From JASFJH01 sp050117725 (GTDB taxonomy: Bacteria; Pseudomonadota; Gammaproteobacteria; AKS1), in assembly GCA_050117725.1 (NCBI GenBank), contig JASFME010000038.1:1-13328 (forward strand): DNA of 13,328 nucleotides, written 5' to 3'. Within the stretch, counting starts at the first letter, position 1; the number at the start of each line of letters is the position of its first letter. The notes under the pieces were generated by a model. That model did no database searches and was not told the DNA's origin. It was given only the letters and a program-made list of their open reading frames with translations. Positions 1 through 7,373 of the stretch are shown piece by piece. The position numbers and the translations under genes were made by a program.

Positions 1-222
1 GAGACGCCGCTCATCATCAATGGCGAAAAAATTGATGAGCTGCGTGCGGCCAGGGGTCTTGCTCGTGCGGGCCAGGGCCTTCTGGTCGCAGATAGCGTTC
101 AGGGCGCTGGATTTACCGGCATTGGAGCGGCCGGCAAATGCGACCTCGGCACCCGTGTCGGGCGGGCAATGTTTCAGATCCGGGGCACTTTTTTCGAACC
201 GGGCTTGTCGAAGTATGGACAT
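1..222 (-). CDS. engB: Ribosome biogenesis GTP-binding protein EngB/YsxC, N-terminal part (cut by window start)
   Basis: Reading the minus strand from an ATG at 222 gives 74 codons open to base 1. The protein has the Walker A/G1 loop GRSNAGKS at residues 31-38, followed by SKTPGRTQLINFF, the switch region typical of the TrmE-Era-EngA-EngB GTPases. The flanking AEVAFA and SSALNAI segments are also characteristic. EngB is a cytoplasmic GTPase needed for late assembly of the large ribosomal subunit. The family is usually about 200 residues, so roughly one third is present and the G3-G5 motifs lie outside the window. The ATG places 11 residues before the conserved SAPD, close to the known E. coli N-terminus; a GTG four codons upstream is a possible alternative. 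It is divergent from the cytochrome genes, an arrangement common in gammaproteobacteria. Confidence 0.95.
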   Translation of the reverse strand, partial: MSILRQARFEKSAPDLKHCPPDTGAEVAFAGRSNAGKSSALNAICDQKALARTSKTPGRTQLINFFAIDDERRL

Positions 223-515
223 GGTACTCGTCACGGGGTTGTCGGCCTGGCCGCCGCGCATCGCCCGGCAGACATGAATGAGAGGCGTAATTTACTGTAT
301 TTACAGGTAAAATACCATGGCCAGGGAGGGACCATGTGGCAGCGCAAGTTTGCTCTTGGCGGGCGTCTCTGGTATATAGTCATGCCGTTTATGCCCGGCC
401 CCGGGTCAGGCAACCAAACTGATGGTCGTGGTCCGCGAGACGGCGAGCGTAAATACCAATTATTGCCGGATAACCGGCGCATCCAGACCCCCGATAGGGA
501 CAGGAGTAGAAAAAG
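223..515. other. Divergent intergenic region between engB and the cytochrome c genes
   Basis: These 293 bases should hold promoters for engB (leftward) and for the cytochrome genes (rightward). A perfect 12-base palindrome, CTGTATTTACAG, lies at 295-306. A sigma-70-like promoter for the cytochromes is proposed at 350-378. I see no RNA gene and no convincing small protein here. Confidence 0.5.
350..378 (+). promoter_or_regulatory. Candidate sigma-70 promoter for the cytochrome c5/c4 genes
   Basis: TTGCTC (350-355) and TATATA (373-378) are separated by 17 bases. The -10 matches the consensus at five of six positions, the -35 at three of six. It would give a leader of about 130 bases before the cytochrome c5 start. 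This is pattern matching only; no conservation is available to support it. Confidence 0.35.
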
Positions 516-839
516 ATGAAGATTCGCGCAATCGTTGCTGCAAGCATGTTTCTGGCCGCCGGTGCGGCTGTTGCCGGTGATGATCTGAAAAAGGGCAAGG
601 CCGTCTATGACAGCGCCTGTTTTGCCTGCCACGCGGCAGGCGTTGCCGGTGCACCGAAGATGGGTGACAAGGCTGTCTGGGCTGACCGTATCAAGCAGGG
701 CATGGATACGCTGAAGACACACGCTATCAAGGGCTTCACTGGCAAGAGCGGCGTCATGCCGGCCAAGGGCGGTCGTGCTGATCTGGCAGATGCCGATGTT
801 GCTGCCGCTGTTGCCTACATGGTTGAACAGAGCAAATAA
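516..839 (+). CDS. Cytochrome c5-family monohaem protein, periplasmic
   Basis: The 107-residue product begins with a Sec signal peptide (cleavage probably after AVA, residue 20). A single haem-binding motif CFACH follows at residues 35-39. The segment GAPKMGDKAVWADRIKQGMD and the axial methionine in GVMPAKGG (M81) are hallmarks of the cytochrome c5 / class I small cytochrome group. The mature protein of about 87 residues fits a soluble periplasmic electron carrier, probably passing electrons to a terminal oxidase or reductase. Many cytochrome c5 proteins have a second cysteine pair after the MPxKGG stretch; here the corresponding region reads RADLAD, so that disulfide is missing. AGGAG at 502-506 supports the ATG. 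The gene sits 21 bases ahead of cytochrome c4 and is very likely co-transcribed with it. Confidence 0.93.
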   Translation: MKIRAIVAASMFLAAGAAVAGDDLKKGKAVYDSACFACHAAGVAGAPKMGDKAVWADRIKQGMDTLKTHAIKGFTGKSGVMPAKGGRADLADADVAAAVAYMVEQSK

Positions 840-860
840 GTAACCCAAGGATTTAGTGCA

Positions 861-1460
861 ATGAAAAAACTCGCAATCAGCCTGCTGTTGTTGGCCGGTG
901 TATCAACGGCGTTTGCCGGTGGTGACCCGGTAGCCGGCAAGGCCAAGGCAGCCTCGTGTATTGGCTGTCATGGTGTCGATGGCAACAGTGCCAACCCGGA
1001 CTGGCCGTCACTTGCCGGCCAGGGCGCACCCTACATTGCCAAGCAGATCGCTGACTTCAAGTCAGGGGCGCGCAAGGATCCGACCATGACAGCGATGGCC
1101 GCGGGGCTGCCAGACGCCGATGTTGCAGATGTCGCGGCCTTCTTCGCGAGCCAGAAGCGCAATATCCTCGGTGCGGACAAGGCCATGATAGAAATGGGCA
1201 AGCAGATTTACCGTGCCGGTATCAAGGACAAGAACGTTGCGGCATGTGCGAGTTGCCACGGCCCGACCGGTATCGGCAACCCGGCGGCGAAGTTCCCGGC
1301 CCTGTCTGGCCAGCATGCCAAGTATACGGCCAAGGCATTGAAAGACTTCCGCGGTGGTGCCCGCAGCAATGATCCGCAGAAGATGATGCAAACGGTCGCA
1401 GCCAGATTGAGCGACAAGGAAATCGACGCGGTAGCATCATACGTTGCCGGCTTGCACTAG
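861..1460 (+). CDS. Cytochrome c4, dihaem periplasmic electron carrier
   Basis: A 199-residue protein with a signal peptide (cleavage near AFA, residue 19) and two homologous haem domains. The first haem motif is CIGCH (33-37) with candidate methionine ligands in DPTMTAMAAGL (M76 or M79). The second is CASCH (129-133) with candidate ligands in DPQKMMQTVA (M175 or M176). Both halves carry the P-x-L-(A/S)-G-Q segment and the GAR loop before the ligand region, as in cytochrome c4 of Pseudomonas and Azotobacter. Length and domain order are normal for the family. Cytochrome c4 proteins carry electrons from the bc1 complex to terminal oxidases, often at the membrane surface. The gene follows cytochrome c5 by 21 bases and ends just before a strong terminator, so the two form a transcription unit of their own. 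Confidence 0.96.
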   Translation: MKKLAISLLLLAGVSTAFAGGDPVAGKAKAASCIGCHGVDGNSANPDWPSLAGQGAPYIAKQIADFKSGARKDPTMTAMAAGLPDADVADVAAFFASQKRNILGADKAMIEMGKQIYRAGIKDKNVAACASCHGPTGIGNPAAKFPALSGQHAKYTAKALKDFRGGARSNDPQKMMQTVAARLSDKEIDAVASYVAGLH

Positions 1461-1480
1461 ACGCTATTGCTACAGACCGG

Positions 1481-1514
1481 AAAAAAGGGTGGTGATCTGA
1501 CCACCCTTTTTTTT
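1481..1514 (+). terminator. Intrinsic terminator after cytochrome c4
   Basis: GGGTGGT (1487-1493) pairs perfectly with ACCACCC (1500-1506) around a six-base loop. It is preceded by six A residues and followed by eight T residues (1507-1514). The A/T flanks make it potentially bidirectional. It lies 20 bases after the cytochrome c4 stop and separates the cytochromes from the resB-ccsA genes. Confidence 0.93.
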
Positions 1515-1552
1515 GCCTCGTAGTACAGACACAGTTCGTACGGGTATGTTAC

Positions 1553-1580
1553 TTGCTTGCGGGGGTGGGACTGCTAACAT
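1553..1580 (+). promoter_or_regulatory. Candidate promoter for resB-ccsA
   Basis: TTGCTT (1553-1558) and TAACAT (1575-1580) are spaced by 16 bases. A TG at 1572-1573, one base before the -10, gives an extended -10 element. It lies just after the terminator and about 40 bases before the resB start, where a fresh promoter is expected. The evidence is sequence pattern only. Confidence 0.4.
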
Positions 1581-1618
1581 GACGGCCCCGCTGTAGGTAA
1601 TACCTGAGATGAGTTAAG

Positions 1619-3628
1619 TTGGAAAAGCAAACCAGACAAGCGCACCAGCATGGCATAGGCCGGATTCTGCTCGAGTTTCTCGGCTCGATGAACCTGGCGA
1701 TCACGGTACTCGTCGCCATCGCGATTGCCGCCGTGATCGGTACCGTGCTGCAACAAAACCAGGCTTACTCTGCGTACCAGATCAAGTTCGGTCCGTTCTG
1801 GTTCGATGTGTTCAAAACCCTCGGTCTGTTCGATGTCTACAAGGCCTGGTGGTTTCTAGCCCTGCTGGGTTTCCTGTTGTTATCGACAAGCGTCTGCATA
1901 TACCGCAATGGCCCGACCATGCTGCGCGAGATGCGCCAGTACCGGCTTAACGCGAAACGCAATTCGCTGCGCACCATGCACCATGCCGTTGACTGGCAGG
2001 TCAGACCATCAATCAAAGAAGTCAGCAGCACGGTCAGCGAGTTACTCAGCTCACAACGCTACCGGGTGCGCAGCAAGCAGCACGATGATCACCTTATTAT
2101 TGCGGCGATGAAGGGCGCGTCGAACCGGCTGGGTTACCTGTTCACGCATATCGCGATTGTCGTGATCTGTATCGGCGCACTGCTCGATGGCAACTTGCCG
2201 CTGAAGATTGCCGAGATGCGCGGCCAGATCGAGATCGAAACCCGTGACATTGTCGCCTCGCAGGTACCGAAACAAAGTGTGATTGGCGTCGATAACCCAT
2301 CGTTTCGCGGTTCAGTGAATGTCGCGGAAGGAGGAAGTGCGAGCATCGTGTTCCTCAATATGCGTGACGGTTATCTGGTGCAGGAACTGCCTTTCCGGAT
2401 CGAACTGAAAGATTTTCGGATTGAGCATTATCCAACCGGTCAGCCAAAGTCGTTTGAAAGTGACCTCGTTATCCACGACGATGACCTGGCCGAACCGCTG
2501 GCAAAGACGATCGCAGTCAATCATCCGCTCATTTATAAAGGTTACGCCATCTACCAGGCCAGTTTCAGTGACGGTGGCTCGAAGCTGAAAATGCGCATGT
2601 GGCCGTTGTTCGATAGCGAGCTTGAACAGCTTGAACTGAATGGCGAGGTGAACGGCAATATCACGGTCAGTAGTCCGCGTGGCCCGTTGACCATCGAGCT
2701 GACGGATTTCCGCCTGTTCAATATCAACCCGGTCGAAAATGAGCAGGGCAAGATCGAGCAGAAGAATTATGGCCCGAGTTTCAGCTTCAAGCTGCGCGAT
2801 GACACCGGTCAGGCCAATGAGTTCATCAACTACATGTCGCCGGTCGACCTCGAGGGTCGCCTGTTTCTCATGTCAGGCGTACGTAATTCACCGTCTGAAG
2901 AATTCCGTTATCTGCATATTCCGGCCGATGAACAGGGTTCACCACAGCGCTTTATGCGTATTCGTGCACGCCTGCTCGACGACGCCTTCGTACGCAAGAT
3001 GGCGGAACAAACGGTTGATAGCCTGTTGCAGTCGATGCCTGACACGCAAAAGGCCGTACGTGCCGACCTCGTGGAAACCGTGGTCAGAACGACATACCTG
3101 TTTACCGACGGTGGTAACGCGGCACTGGTCGAACATATCGAGAAGAATATTCCCGAAGACAAGCGCCAGGTTGCCGGCAGCGCCTACTTCAATATGCTGC
3201 GCGCCATGCTCAGCAATGTGTACCTCGAAGTGCTCAAGGAAGAAGGCCATGAGCTGGCAGGCGGTGTGAACGACAGGCAATCACAGTTCTTCGAAGACAG
3301 CTGGAATGCGCTGTCACGGATTTATGAATATGATTCGCCGTTTTACCTGCAACTGCAAAATTTCGAACATATCCAGGCATCAGGTCTGCAGATCACGCGC
3401 TCACCGGGCAAGAACACGGTTTACCTCGGTTGCGTGATGTTGATCCTCGGCGTGTTCATGATGTTTTATATCCCGCAGCGGCGGTACTGGGCATGGTTGC
3501 GCCAGACTGATGCGGGTACGGAAATTGTGTTTGCTGGTATGGGTAATCGCCATGAACGTGAACTGGCGATTGAGTTCGAGGCCATGCAGCAAGAACTGGC
3601 GAAGCGCCTGGGTAAAAAGGCAGACTAG
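1619..3628 (+). CDS. resB: ResB/Ccs1-type System II cytochrome c biogenesis protein
   Basis: The 669-residue protein has the layout of ResB: three membrane segments near the N-terminus (about residues 24-44, 77-95 and 171-190), a large periplasmic domain, and a fourth segment at about 600-618 with a basic cytoplasmic tail. GSMNLAITVL, IGTVLQQNQAY and KFGPFWFDVF are signature stretches of the family. Together with CcsA it forms the membrane synthase that moves haem to the periplasm and attaches it to CXXCH motifs. The only in-frame start before the first membrane segment is TTG at 1619, because a TGA at 1610-1612 closes the frame upstream. A later ATG at 1688 would drop the RILLEFLGS lead-in that family members have, so TTG is preferred. 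The Shine-Dalgarno is weak (GAG, 1611-1613). ccsA follows 51 bases downstream. Confidence 0.95.
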   Translation: MEKQTRQAHQHGIGRILLEFLGSMNLAITVLVAIAIAAVIGTVLQQNQAYSAYQIKFGPFWFDVFKTLGLFDVYKAWWFLALLGFLLLSTSVCIYRNGPTMLREMRQYRLNAKRNSLRTMHHAVDWQVRPSIKEVSSTVSELLSSQRYRVRSKQHDDHLIIAAMKGASNRLGYLFTHIAIVVICIGALLDGNLPLKIAEMRGQIEIETRDIVASQVPKQSVIGVDNPSFRGSVNVAEGGSASIVFLNMRDGYLVQELPFRIELKDFRIEHYPTGQPKSFESDLVIHDDDLAEPLAKTIAVNHPLIYKGYAIYQASFSDGGSKLKMRMWPLFDSELEQLELNGEVNGNITVSSPRGPLTIELTDFRLFNINPVENEQGKIEQKNYGPSFSFKLRDDTGQANEFINYMSPVDLEGRLFLMSGVRNSPSEEFRYLHIPADEQGSPQRFMRIRARLLDDAFVRKMAEQTVDSLLQSMPDTQKAVRADLVETVVRTTYLFTDGGNAALVEHIEKNIPEDKRQVAGSAYFNMLRAMLSNVYLEVLKEEGHELAGGVNDRQSQFFEDSWNALSRIYEYDSPFYLQLQNFEHIQASGLQITRSPGKNTVYLGCVMLILGVFMMFYIPQRRYWAWLRQTDAGTEIVFAGMGNRHERELAIEFEAMQQELAKRLGKKAD

Positions 3629-3647
3629 CCAGACATCTATTCTTTTA

Positions 3648-3653
3648 TATAAT
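3648..3653 (+). promoter_or_regulatory. Consensus -10 hexamer in the resB-ccsA gap
   Basis: A perfect TATAAT lies 27 bases before the ccsA start. No good -35 is found at 16-18 bases upstream, so it may be an incidental AT-rich match or a weak internal promoter. The two genes are close enough to be co-transcribed regardless. Confidence 0.2.
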
Positions 3654-3666
3654 GGGCATTGAAAAC

Positions 3667-3673
3667 AGGGGAA
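3667..3673 (+). promoter_or_regulatory. Shine-Dalgarno fixing the ccsA start
   Basis: AGGGGAA with a six-base spacer before ATG 3680. It argues for this start over the in-frame TTG at 3659. Confidence 0.75.
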
Positions 3674-3679
3674 CCGGTT

Positions 3680-4912
3680 ATGTCTGCAAGCAGGGAAACA
3701 TTACAGAGCAGCTTTGAACGCGAACCACTATGGCGCACACTCGGTGTGTACGACATTGTTTTTGGGTTACTGGTCGCGGCAGGTGCGTATTACGCCTGGC
3801 AGTACTACGCCTCGCTCATGGATGCCTACGAAGTCGGGATACTGTTCGGCACGGGCGTCGCTATGATTGCACTGGGCTGGTACTGGAAACCGAGCCGCAC
3901 CCTGATGCTGACGGTGGCAGTACTGAGCCTGGTTTCGGTGATGTTGTATGAGCCGGCCATGAACGCACTGCAGGCAGAGGGCCTGTACGGGCGGGATGCG
4001 ATCGCGGCATTGTCGAGTCTCGAGGATCCTCAGCACAGCAAATTCCTGTTCAAATATTTTCTGTCCAGTAGCTCGGCAATCATGTGGATGAGTGCCCTGT
4101 ATGTGCTGGCAACCGTGACCTATTTTCTGTCCCTGTTTACGAAAACGGCGTTTACCGGCAGGGTGGCAAACGCGATGACCTGGTCAGCGACAACGATGGG
4201 ACTGGTTGGGCTCATGGTACGCTGGCGTGAGTCATACCTGATCAGCACGGATGTCGGCCACATCCCGGTCAGTAACCTGTACGAAGTGTTTATCCTGTTC
4301 GCGATTATCACGGCGCTGCTTTACCTGTTTTATGAAAAGCGTTACCAGACCCGGGCACTGGGTGGTTTCGTATTGCTCATCATCAGTGCGGCGGTGGGCT
4401 TTCTGCTGTGGTACACGTTTGATCGTCAGGCGCATGAAATTCAGCCGCTGGTACCGGCCCTGCAAAGCTACTGGATGAAAATCCACGTACCGGCCAACTT
4501 TATTGGCTACGGTTGTTTTGCACTTGCCGCGATGGTTGGCGTCGTCTACCTGCTGCGGGTGCGTGCCCGCGAAGGTGGTGCCCTGGCGCGGGTGCTGCCG
4601 GCAACGGAACTGCTCGACGATGTCATGTACAAGTCGATCACACTCGGGTTTGCCTTTTTCACGATCGCAACGGTACTCGGCGCGATGTGGGCAGCCGAGG
4701 CCTGGGGTGGCTACTGGTCATGGGATCCGAAAGAGACCTGGGCGCTGATCGTCTGGTTGAACTACGCGGCGTGGTTGCACCTGCGCCTCATGAAAGGCTG
4801 GCGTGGCACGGCCATGGCCTGGTGGGCGATCATTGGTCTGTTTGTCACGTTGTTTGCCTTCCTCGGCGTGAATATGTTCCTTTCCGGCCTGCATTCCTAT
4901 GGCGAACTGTGA
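3680..4912 (+). CDS. ccsA: CcsA/ResC-type System II cytochrome c biogenesis protein, haem-handling subunit
   Basis: A 410-residue polytopic membrane protein with about eight hydrophobic segments. Residues 342-354 carry the tryptophan-rich haem motif, read as WGGYWSWDPKETW, which identifies the CcsA/CcmC/CcmF haem-handling family. Histidines placed like the family's haem ligands are visible at 194 (HIPVSNLYE), 269 (KIHVPANFIGY) and 405 (LHSYGEL), with another at 367. The protein works with ResB to export haem and keep it reduced for ligation to apocytochromes such as the two encoded just upstream. The ATG at 3680 is chosen because AGGGGAA (3667-3673) stands six bases before it; a TTG seven codons earlier lacks such a site. 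No thiol-reducing partner (ResA/CcsX, CcdA) is in the window. Confidence 0.95.
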   Translation: MSASRETLQSSFEREPLWRTLGVYDIVFGLLVAAGAYYAWQYYASLMDAYEVGILFGTGVAMIALGWYWKPSRTLMLTVAVLSLVSVMLYEPAMNALQAEGLYGRDAIAALSSLEDPQHSKFLFKYFLSSSSAIMWMSALYVLATVTYFLSLFTKTAFTGRVANAMTWSATTMGLVGLMVRWRESYLISTDVGHIPVSNLYEVFILFAIITALLYLFYEKRYQTRALGGFVLLIISAAVGFLLWYTFDRQAHEIQPLVPALQSYWMKIHVPANFIGYGCFALAAMVGVVYLLRVRAREGGALARVLPATELLDDVMYKSITLGFAFFTIATVLGAMWAAEAWGGYWSWDPKETWALIVWLNYAAWLHLRLMKGWRGTAMAWWAIIGLFVTLFAFLGVNMFLSGLHSYGEL

Positions 4913-4977
4913 CCCCGGGTGAACTCCTGGCGCGGAAAAGCATCTATCATAGAATCAAGAAAATAACGGAGCTGGAA

Positions 4978-5643
4978 ATGAGTAAGCTGAGCTACATCCT
5001 TAATGCGGGGCTGGTTTGCCTGTTGCTGCTGCCAAGCGTACCGGCCCAGGCATTCGACGAGGGTATTGATTTCCAGGCGATTGAGCCACCCCTGCCAACG
5101 GCCAACCCCGACAAGGTCGAGGTGCTGGAACTGTTCTGGTACGGCTGCCCGCATTGCTACAAGTTTGAGCCCTACCTGAACAAATGGCTGGAGAACAAAC
5201 CGGCGCATGTCGAATTTGTACGCATGCCGGCGATTTTCCGTGAAAGCTGGATGCCGCATGCGCGTGCCTATTTCACCGCCGAACAGCTCAAGATTACGGA
5301 CAAGATCCACAGCGACTTTTTCGATGCCTACCACAAGAAAAAGCGCCCATTGATGACCCGAACCGATGTGCAGGCATTTTTTGCCGATTACGGCGTCAGC
5401 AAAAAGGATTTCGAGGATGCGTGGTTTTCGTTCCCGGTCCAGTCGAAACTCAAGCGTGCCATTAACATGACCCAGCGTTACCAGGTCAAGGGTACGCCGA
5501 GCATGGTCGTCAACGGCAAGTACTGGACCAGCGCGGCACTGGCCAGCAGCAGCAACCCGACTGTGCCCGGCAATGAAAGTATGCTCAAGGTCGTCGATGA
5601 ACTCGTGGCGCGTGAGTATGCCAACATGCAGAAATCCAAATAA
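4978..5643 (+). CDS. dsbA: Thiol:disulfide interchange protein DsbA, periplasmic
   Basis: The product has 221 residues. A signal peptide ends in VPAQA (cleavage after residue 25). The thioredoxin-fold active site CPHC is at 57-60, in the context ELFWYGCPHC, and the cis-proline loop is KGTPSMVVNG (cis-Pro 174). A helical insert lies between them. CPHC is the standard DsbA dipeptide and makes this a strong oxidant that introduces disulfides into exported proteins; its partner DsbB is not in the window. C14 lies inside the signal-peptide core and does not form a lipobox. The start at ATG 4978 is set by the signal peptide and the CGGAG at 4967-4971. An open frame runs back into ccsA but is not coding there. 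In context it may oxidise apocytochrome cysteines before reduction and haem attachment. Confidence 0.96.
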   Translation: MSKLSYILNAGLVCLLLLPSVPAQAFDEGIDFQAIEPPLPTANPDKVEVLELFWYGCPHCYKFEPYLNKWLENKPAHVEFVRMPAIFRESWMPHARAYFTAEQLKITDKIHSDFFDAYHKKKRPLMTRTDVQAFFADYGVSKKDFEDAWFSFPVQSKLKRAINMTQRYQVKGTPSMVVNGKYWTSAALASSSNPTVPGNESMLKVVDELVAREYANMQKSK

Positions 5644-5731
5644 GGAAGACAATAGTCTGGAATCGCTGCAGTGACCAGCAAGCTGATCTAGAATGGGTTA
5701 TTGATCACATCACGCAGGAACTCCGTCCATC

Positions 5732-7363
5732 ATGAAAGCTGCCGAGCTGTTTGTCCGTTGCCTGGAGAACGAGGGCGTCGAGTACGTGTTTGGCATACCC
5801 GGCGAGGAAAACCTCGACCTCATGGACGCGTTGCTGGACAGTTCCATAAAGTTCGTCACGACGCGCCATGAACAGGGTGCGGCTTTCATGGCGGATGTCT
5901 ATGGCCGGATGACCGGCCGCGCCGGGGTCTGTGTGGCCACACTCGGCCCGGGTGCCACCAACCTTGTCACCGGTGTGGCCGATGCCAACATGGACCATGC
6001 GCCACTCGTCGCGATAGCCGGCCAGGCGGGCACCAACCGGTTACACAAGGAATCGCACCAGGTGCTGGATCTCGTCAATATGTTCCAGCCCATCACGAAG
6101 TACAGCTCGCGGCTGCTGACCCCGAATATAATCCCCGAAGTCGTACGCAAGGCCTTCAAGGTCTCGCAAACCGAGAAGACCGGCGCCTGTTTTATCGAGT
6201 TCCCGGAAAATATCGCGAAGTATGATGTTGATGACAAACCCTTGCGCATCAAACAACCCCACCCGCCCGAACCGGCCCAGGAGCGTGTAGCCTACGCGGC
6301 GCAGCTGATCTCGCAGGCAAAAAGCCCGATGATACTTGCCGGCAATGGTGTGGTCCGTGCCGCCGCCTGGCAGGAGCTGGCCGACTTTGCCAGGCACCTG
6401 AATATTCCCGTTGCCAATACCTTCATGGCGAAGGGCGTGATCCCGTTTGGACACCCGATGGCGCTCGGCAGTGCCGGTTTGCAGTCGCAGGATTATGTGA
6501 ACATCGGTTTTGATCGGGCCGATGTGATTATTTGTGTCGGCTATGACCTCGTCGAGTATCATCCTTATCTGTGGCATCCGACCCGTGATCGAACAATTAT
6601 TCATATTGACATGTCATCGGCCGAGGTCGATGAATGCTACGAGGTTGAATGCGGTGTGATCGGCGATCTCAAATATTCGCTCACGCGGATTGCCGAACTG
6701 GCCACACCGCACAAGGGTGAGCTGGTGCGCTCATTGCGCAAGGCGCTAAGCGAAGAAATGCAGGTGCATGCAAAAGATGAGGCATGGCCGATCAAACCAC
6801 AAAAGCTGATCTGGGATCTGCGTACCGCACTCGACCTCGAGGATATCGTGATCTGCGATGTCGGCGCACACAAGATGTGGATGGCGCGCATGTTCCGCTG
6901 CGAGCACCCGAATACCTGCATCATCTCGAATGGTTTTGCCAGCATGGGCATTGCCGTGCCCGGCGCGATTGCGGCAAAGCTCGTGCATCCCGGGCGGGCA
7001 GTGGTTGCCGTTACCGGCGATGCCGGCTTTATGATGAATTCACAGGAGATCGAAACGGCGATGCGGCTGAATATACCGATCGTGATCCTGATCTGGAATG
7101 ATGGTGGATATGGACTGATCGAGTGGAAACAAATGCAGCAGTTCGGTCGTCCGTCACATGTATCGTTCGGCAACCCGGATTTCGTCAAGTATGCCGAATC
7201 CTTCGGCGCCAAAGGCTATCGCATAGATGCTGCCGAACAGTTGTTGCCGACCATCAAAAACGCGATTGCCGATAATACCGTGAGCATCATTGATTGCCCG
7301 GTTGATTACAGTGAAAACCAGAAGTTGACGCAGAAGCTTGGTGAAATGCTGTCATCGTTCTAA
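5732..7363 (+). CDS. alsS: Acetolactate synthase, catabolic (AlsS/BudB-like), ThDP-dependent
   Basis: A 543-residue protein with the three-domain layout of the ThDP decarboxylase superfamily. The PYR domain has GIPGEENLDL and TRHEQGAAFMADVYGR with catalytic E47. The central domain follows. The PP domain binds Mg-ThDP through GDAGFMMNSQE (D430) and WND (N456). The anabolic enzymes' RFDDR FAD motif is absent; that position reads GYDLVEYHPYLWHP (271-284), the pattern of FAD-independent catabolic acetolactate synthases. The C-terminal VKYAESFGA and PVDYSEN also match that group. Expected reaction: two pyruvate to 2-acetolactate plus CO2. The third position of the usual GDG is alanine. Neither an ilvH regulatory subunit nor an acetolactate decarboxylase is adjacent, so the product's fate is unclear. 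AGGAA at 5716-5720 precedes the ATG with a longish spacer. Another pyruvate-using ThDP ligase activity cannot be excluded. Confidence 0.85.
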   Translation: MKAAELFVRCLENEGVEYVFGIPGEENLDLMDALLDSSIKFVTTRHEQGAAFMADVYGRMTGRAGVCVATLGPGATNLVTGVADANMDHAPLVAIAGQAGTNRLHKESHQVLDLVNMFQPITKYSSRLLTPNIIPEVVRKAFKVSQTEKTGACFIEFPENIAKYDVDDKPLRIKQPHPPEPAQERVAYAAQLISQAKSPMILAGNGVVRAAAWQELADFARHLNIPVANTFMAKGVIPFGHPMALGSAGLQSQDYVNIGFDRADVIICVGYDLVEYHPYLWHPTRDRTIIHIDMSSAEVDECYEVECGVIGDLKYSLTRIAELATPHKGELVRSLRKALSEEMQVHAKDEAWPIKPQKLIWDLRTALDLEDIVICDVGAHKMWMARMFRCEHPNTCIISNGFASMGIAVPGAIAAKLVHPGRAVVAVTGDAGFMMNSQEIETAMRLNIPIVILIWNDGGYGLIEWKQMQQFGRPSHVSFGNPDFVKYAESFGAKGYRIDAAEQLLPTIKNAIADNTVSIIDCPVDYSENQKLTQKLGEMLSSF

Positions 7364-7373
7364 AGGAAACGGC

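Noticed and set aside
334..519. Open frame of 61 codons before cytochrome c5, whose TGA overlaps the c5 ATG as ATGA
   Set aside because: It would cover the proposed promoter, has an arginine-rich composition typical of a non-coding phase, and its Shine-Dalgarno spacing is poor. The ATGA overlap is probably chance.
231..848. Minus-strand open frame of 205 codons opposite cytochrome c5
   Set aside because: It lies antisense to a clear cytochrome gene, shows no recognisable motif, and is best explained by the codon bias of the real gene.
4513..4977. Upstream extension of the dsbA reading frame into ccsA
   Set aside because: The region codes for CcsA in another phase. The DsbA signal peptide and Shine-Dalgarno set its start at 4978.
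4897..5652. Minus-strand open frame of 251 codons opposite dsbA
   Set aside because: It is a shadow of dsbA with no domain signature and no Shine-Dalgarno context.
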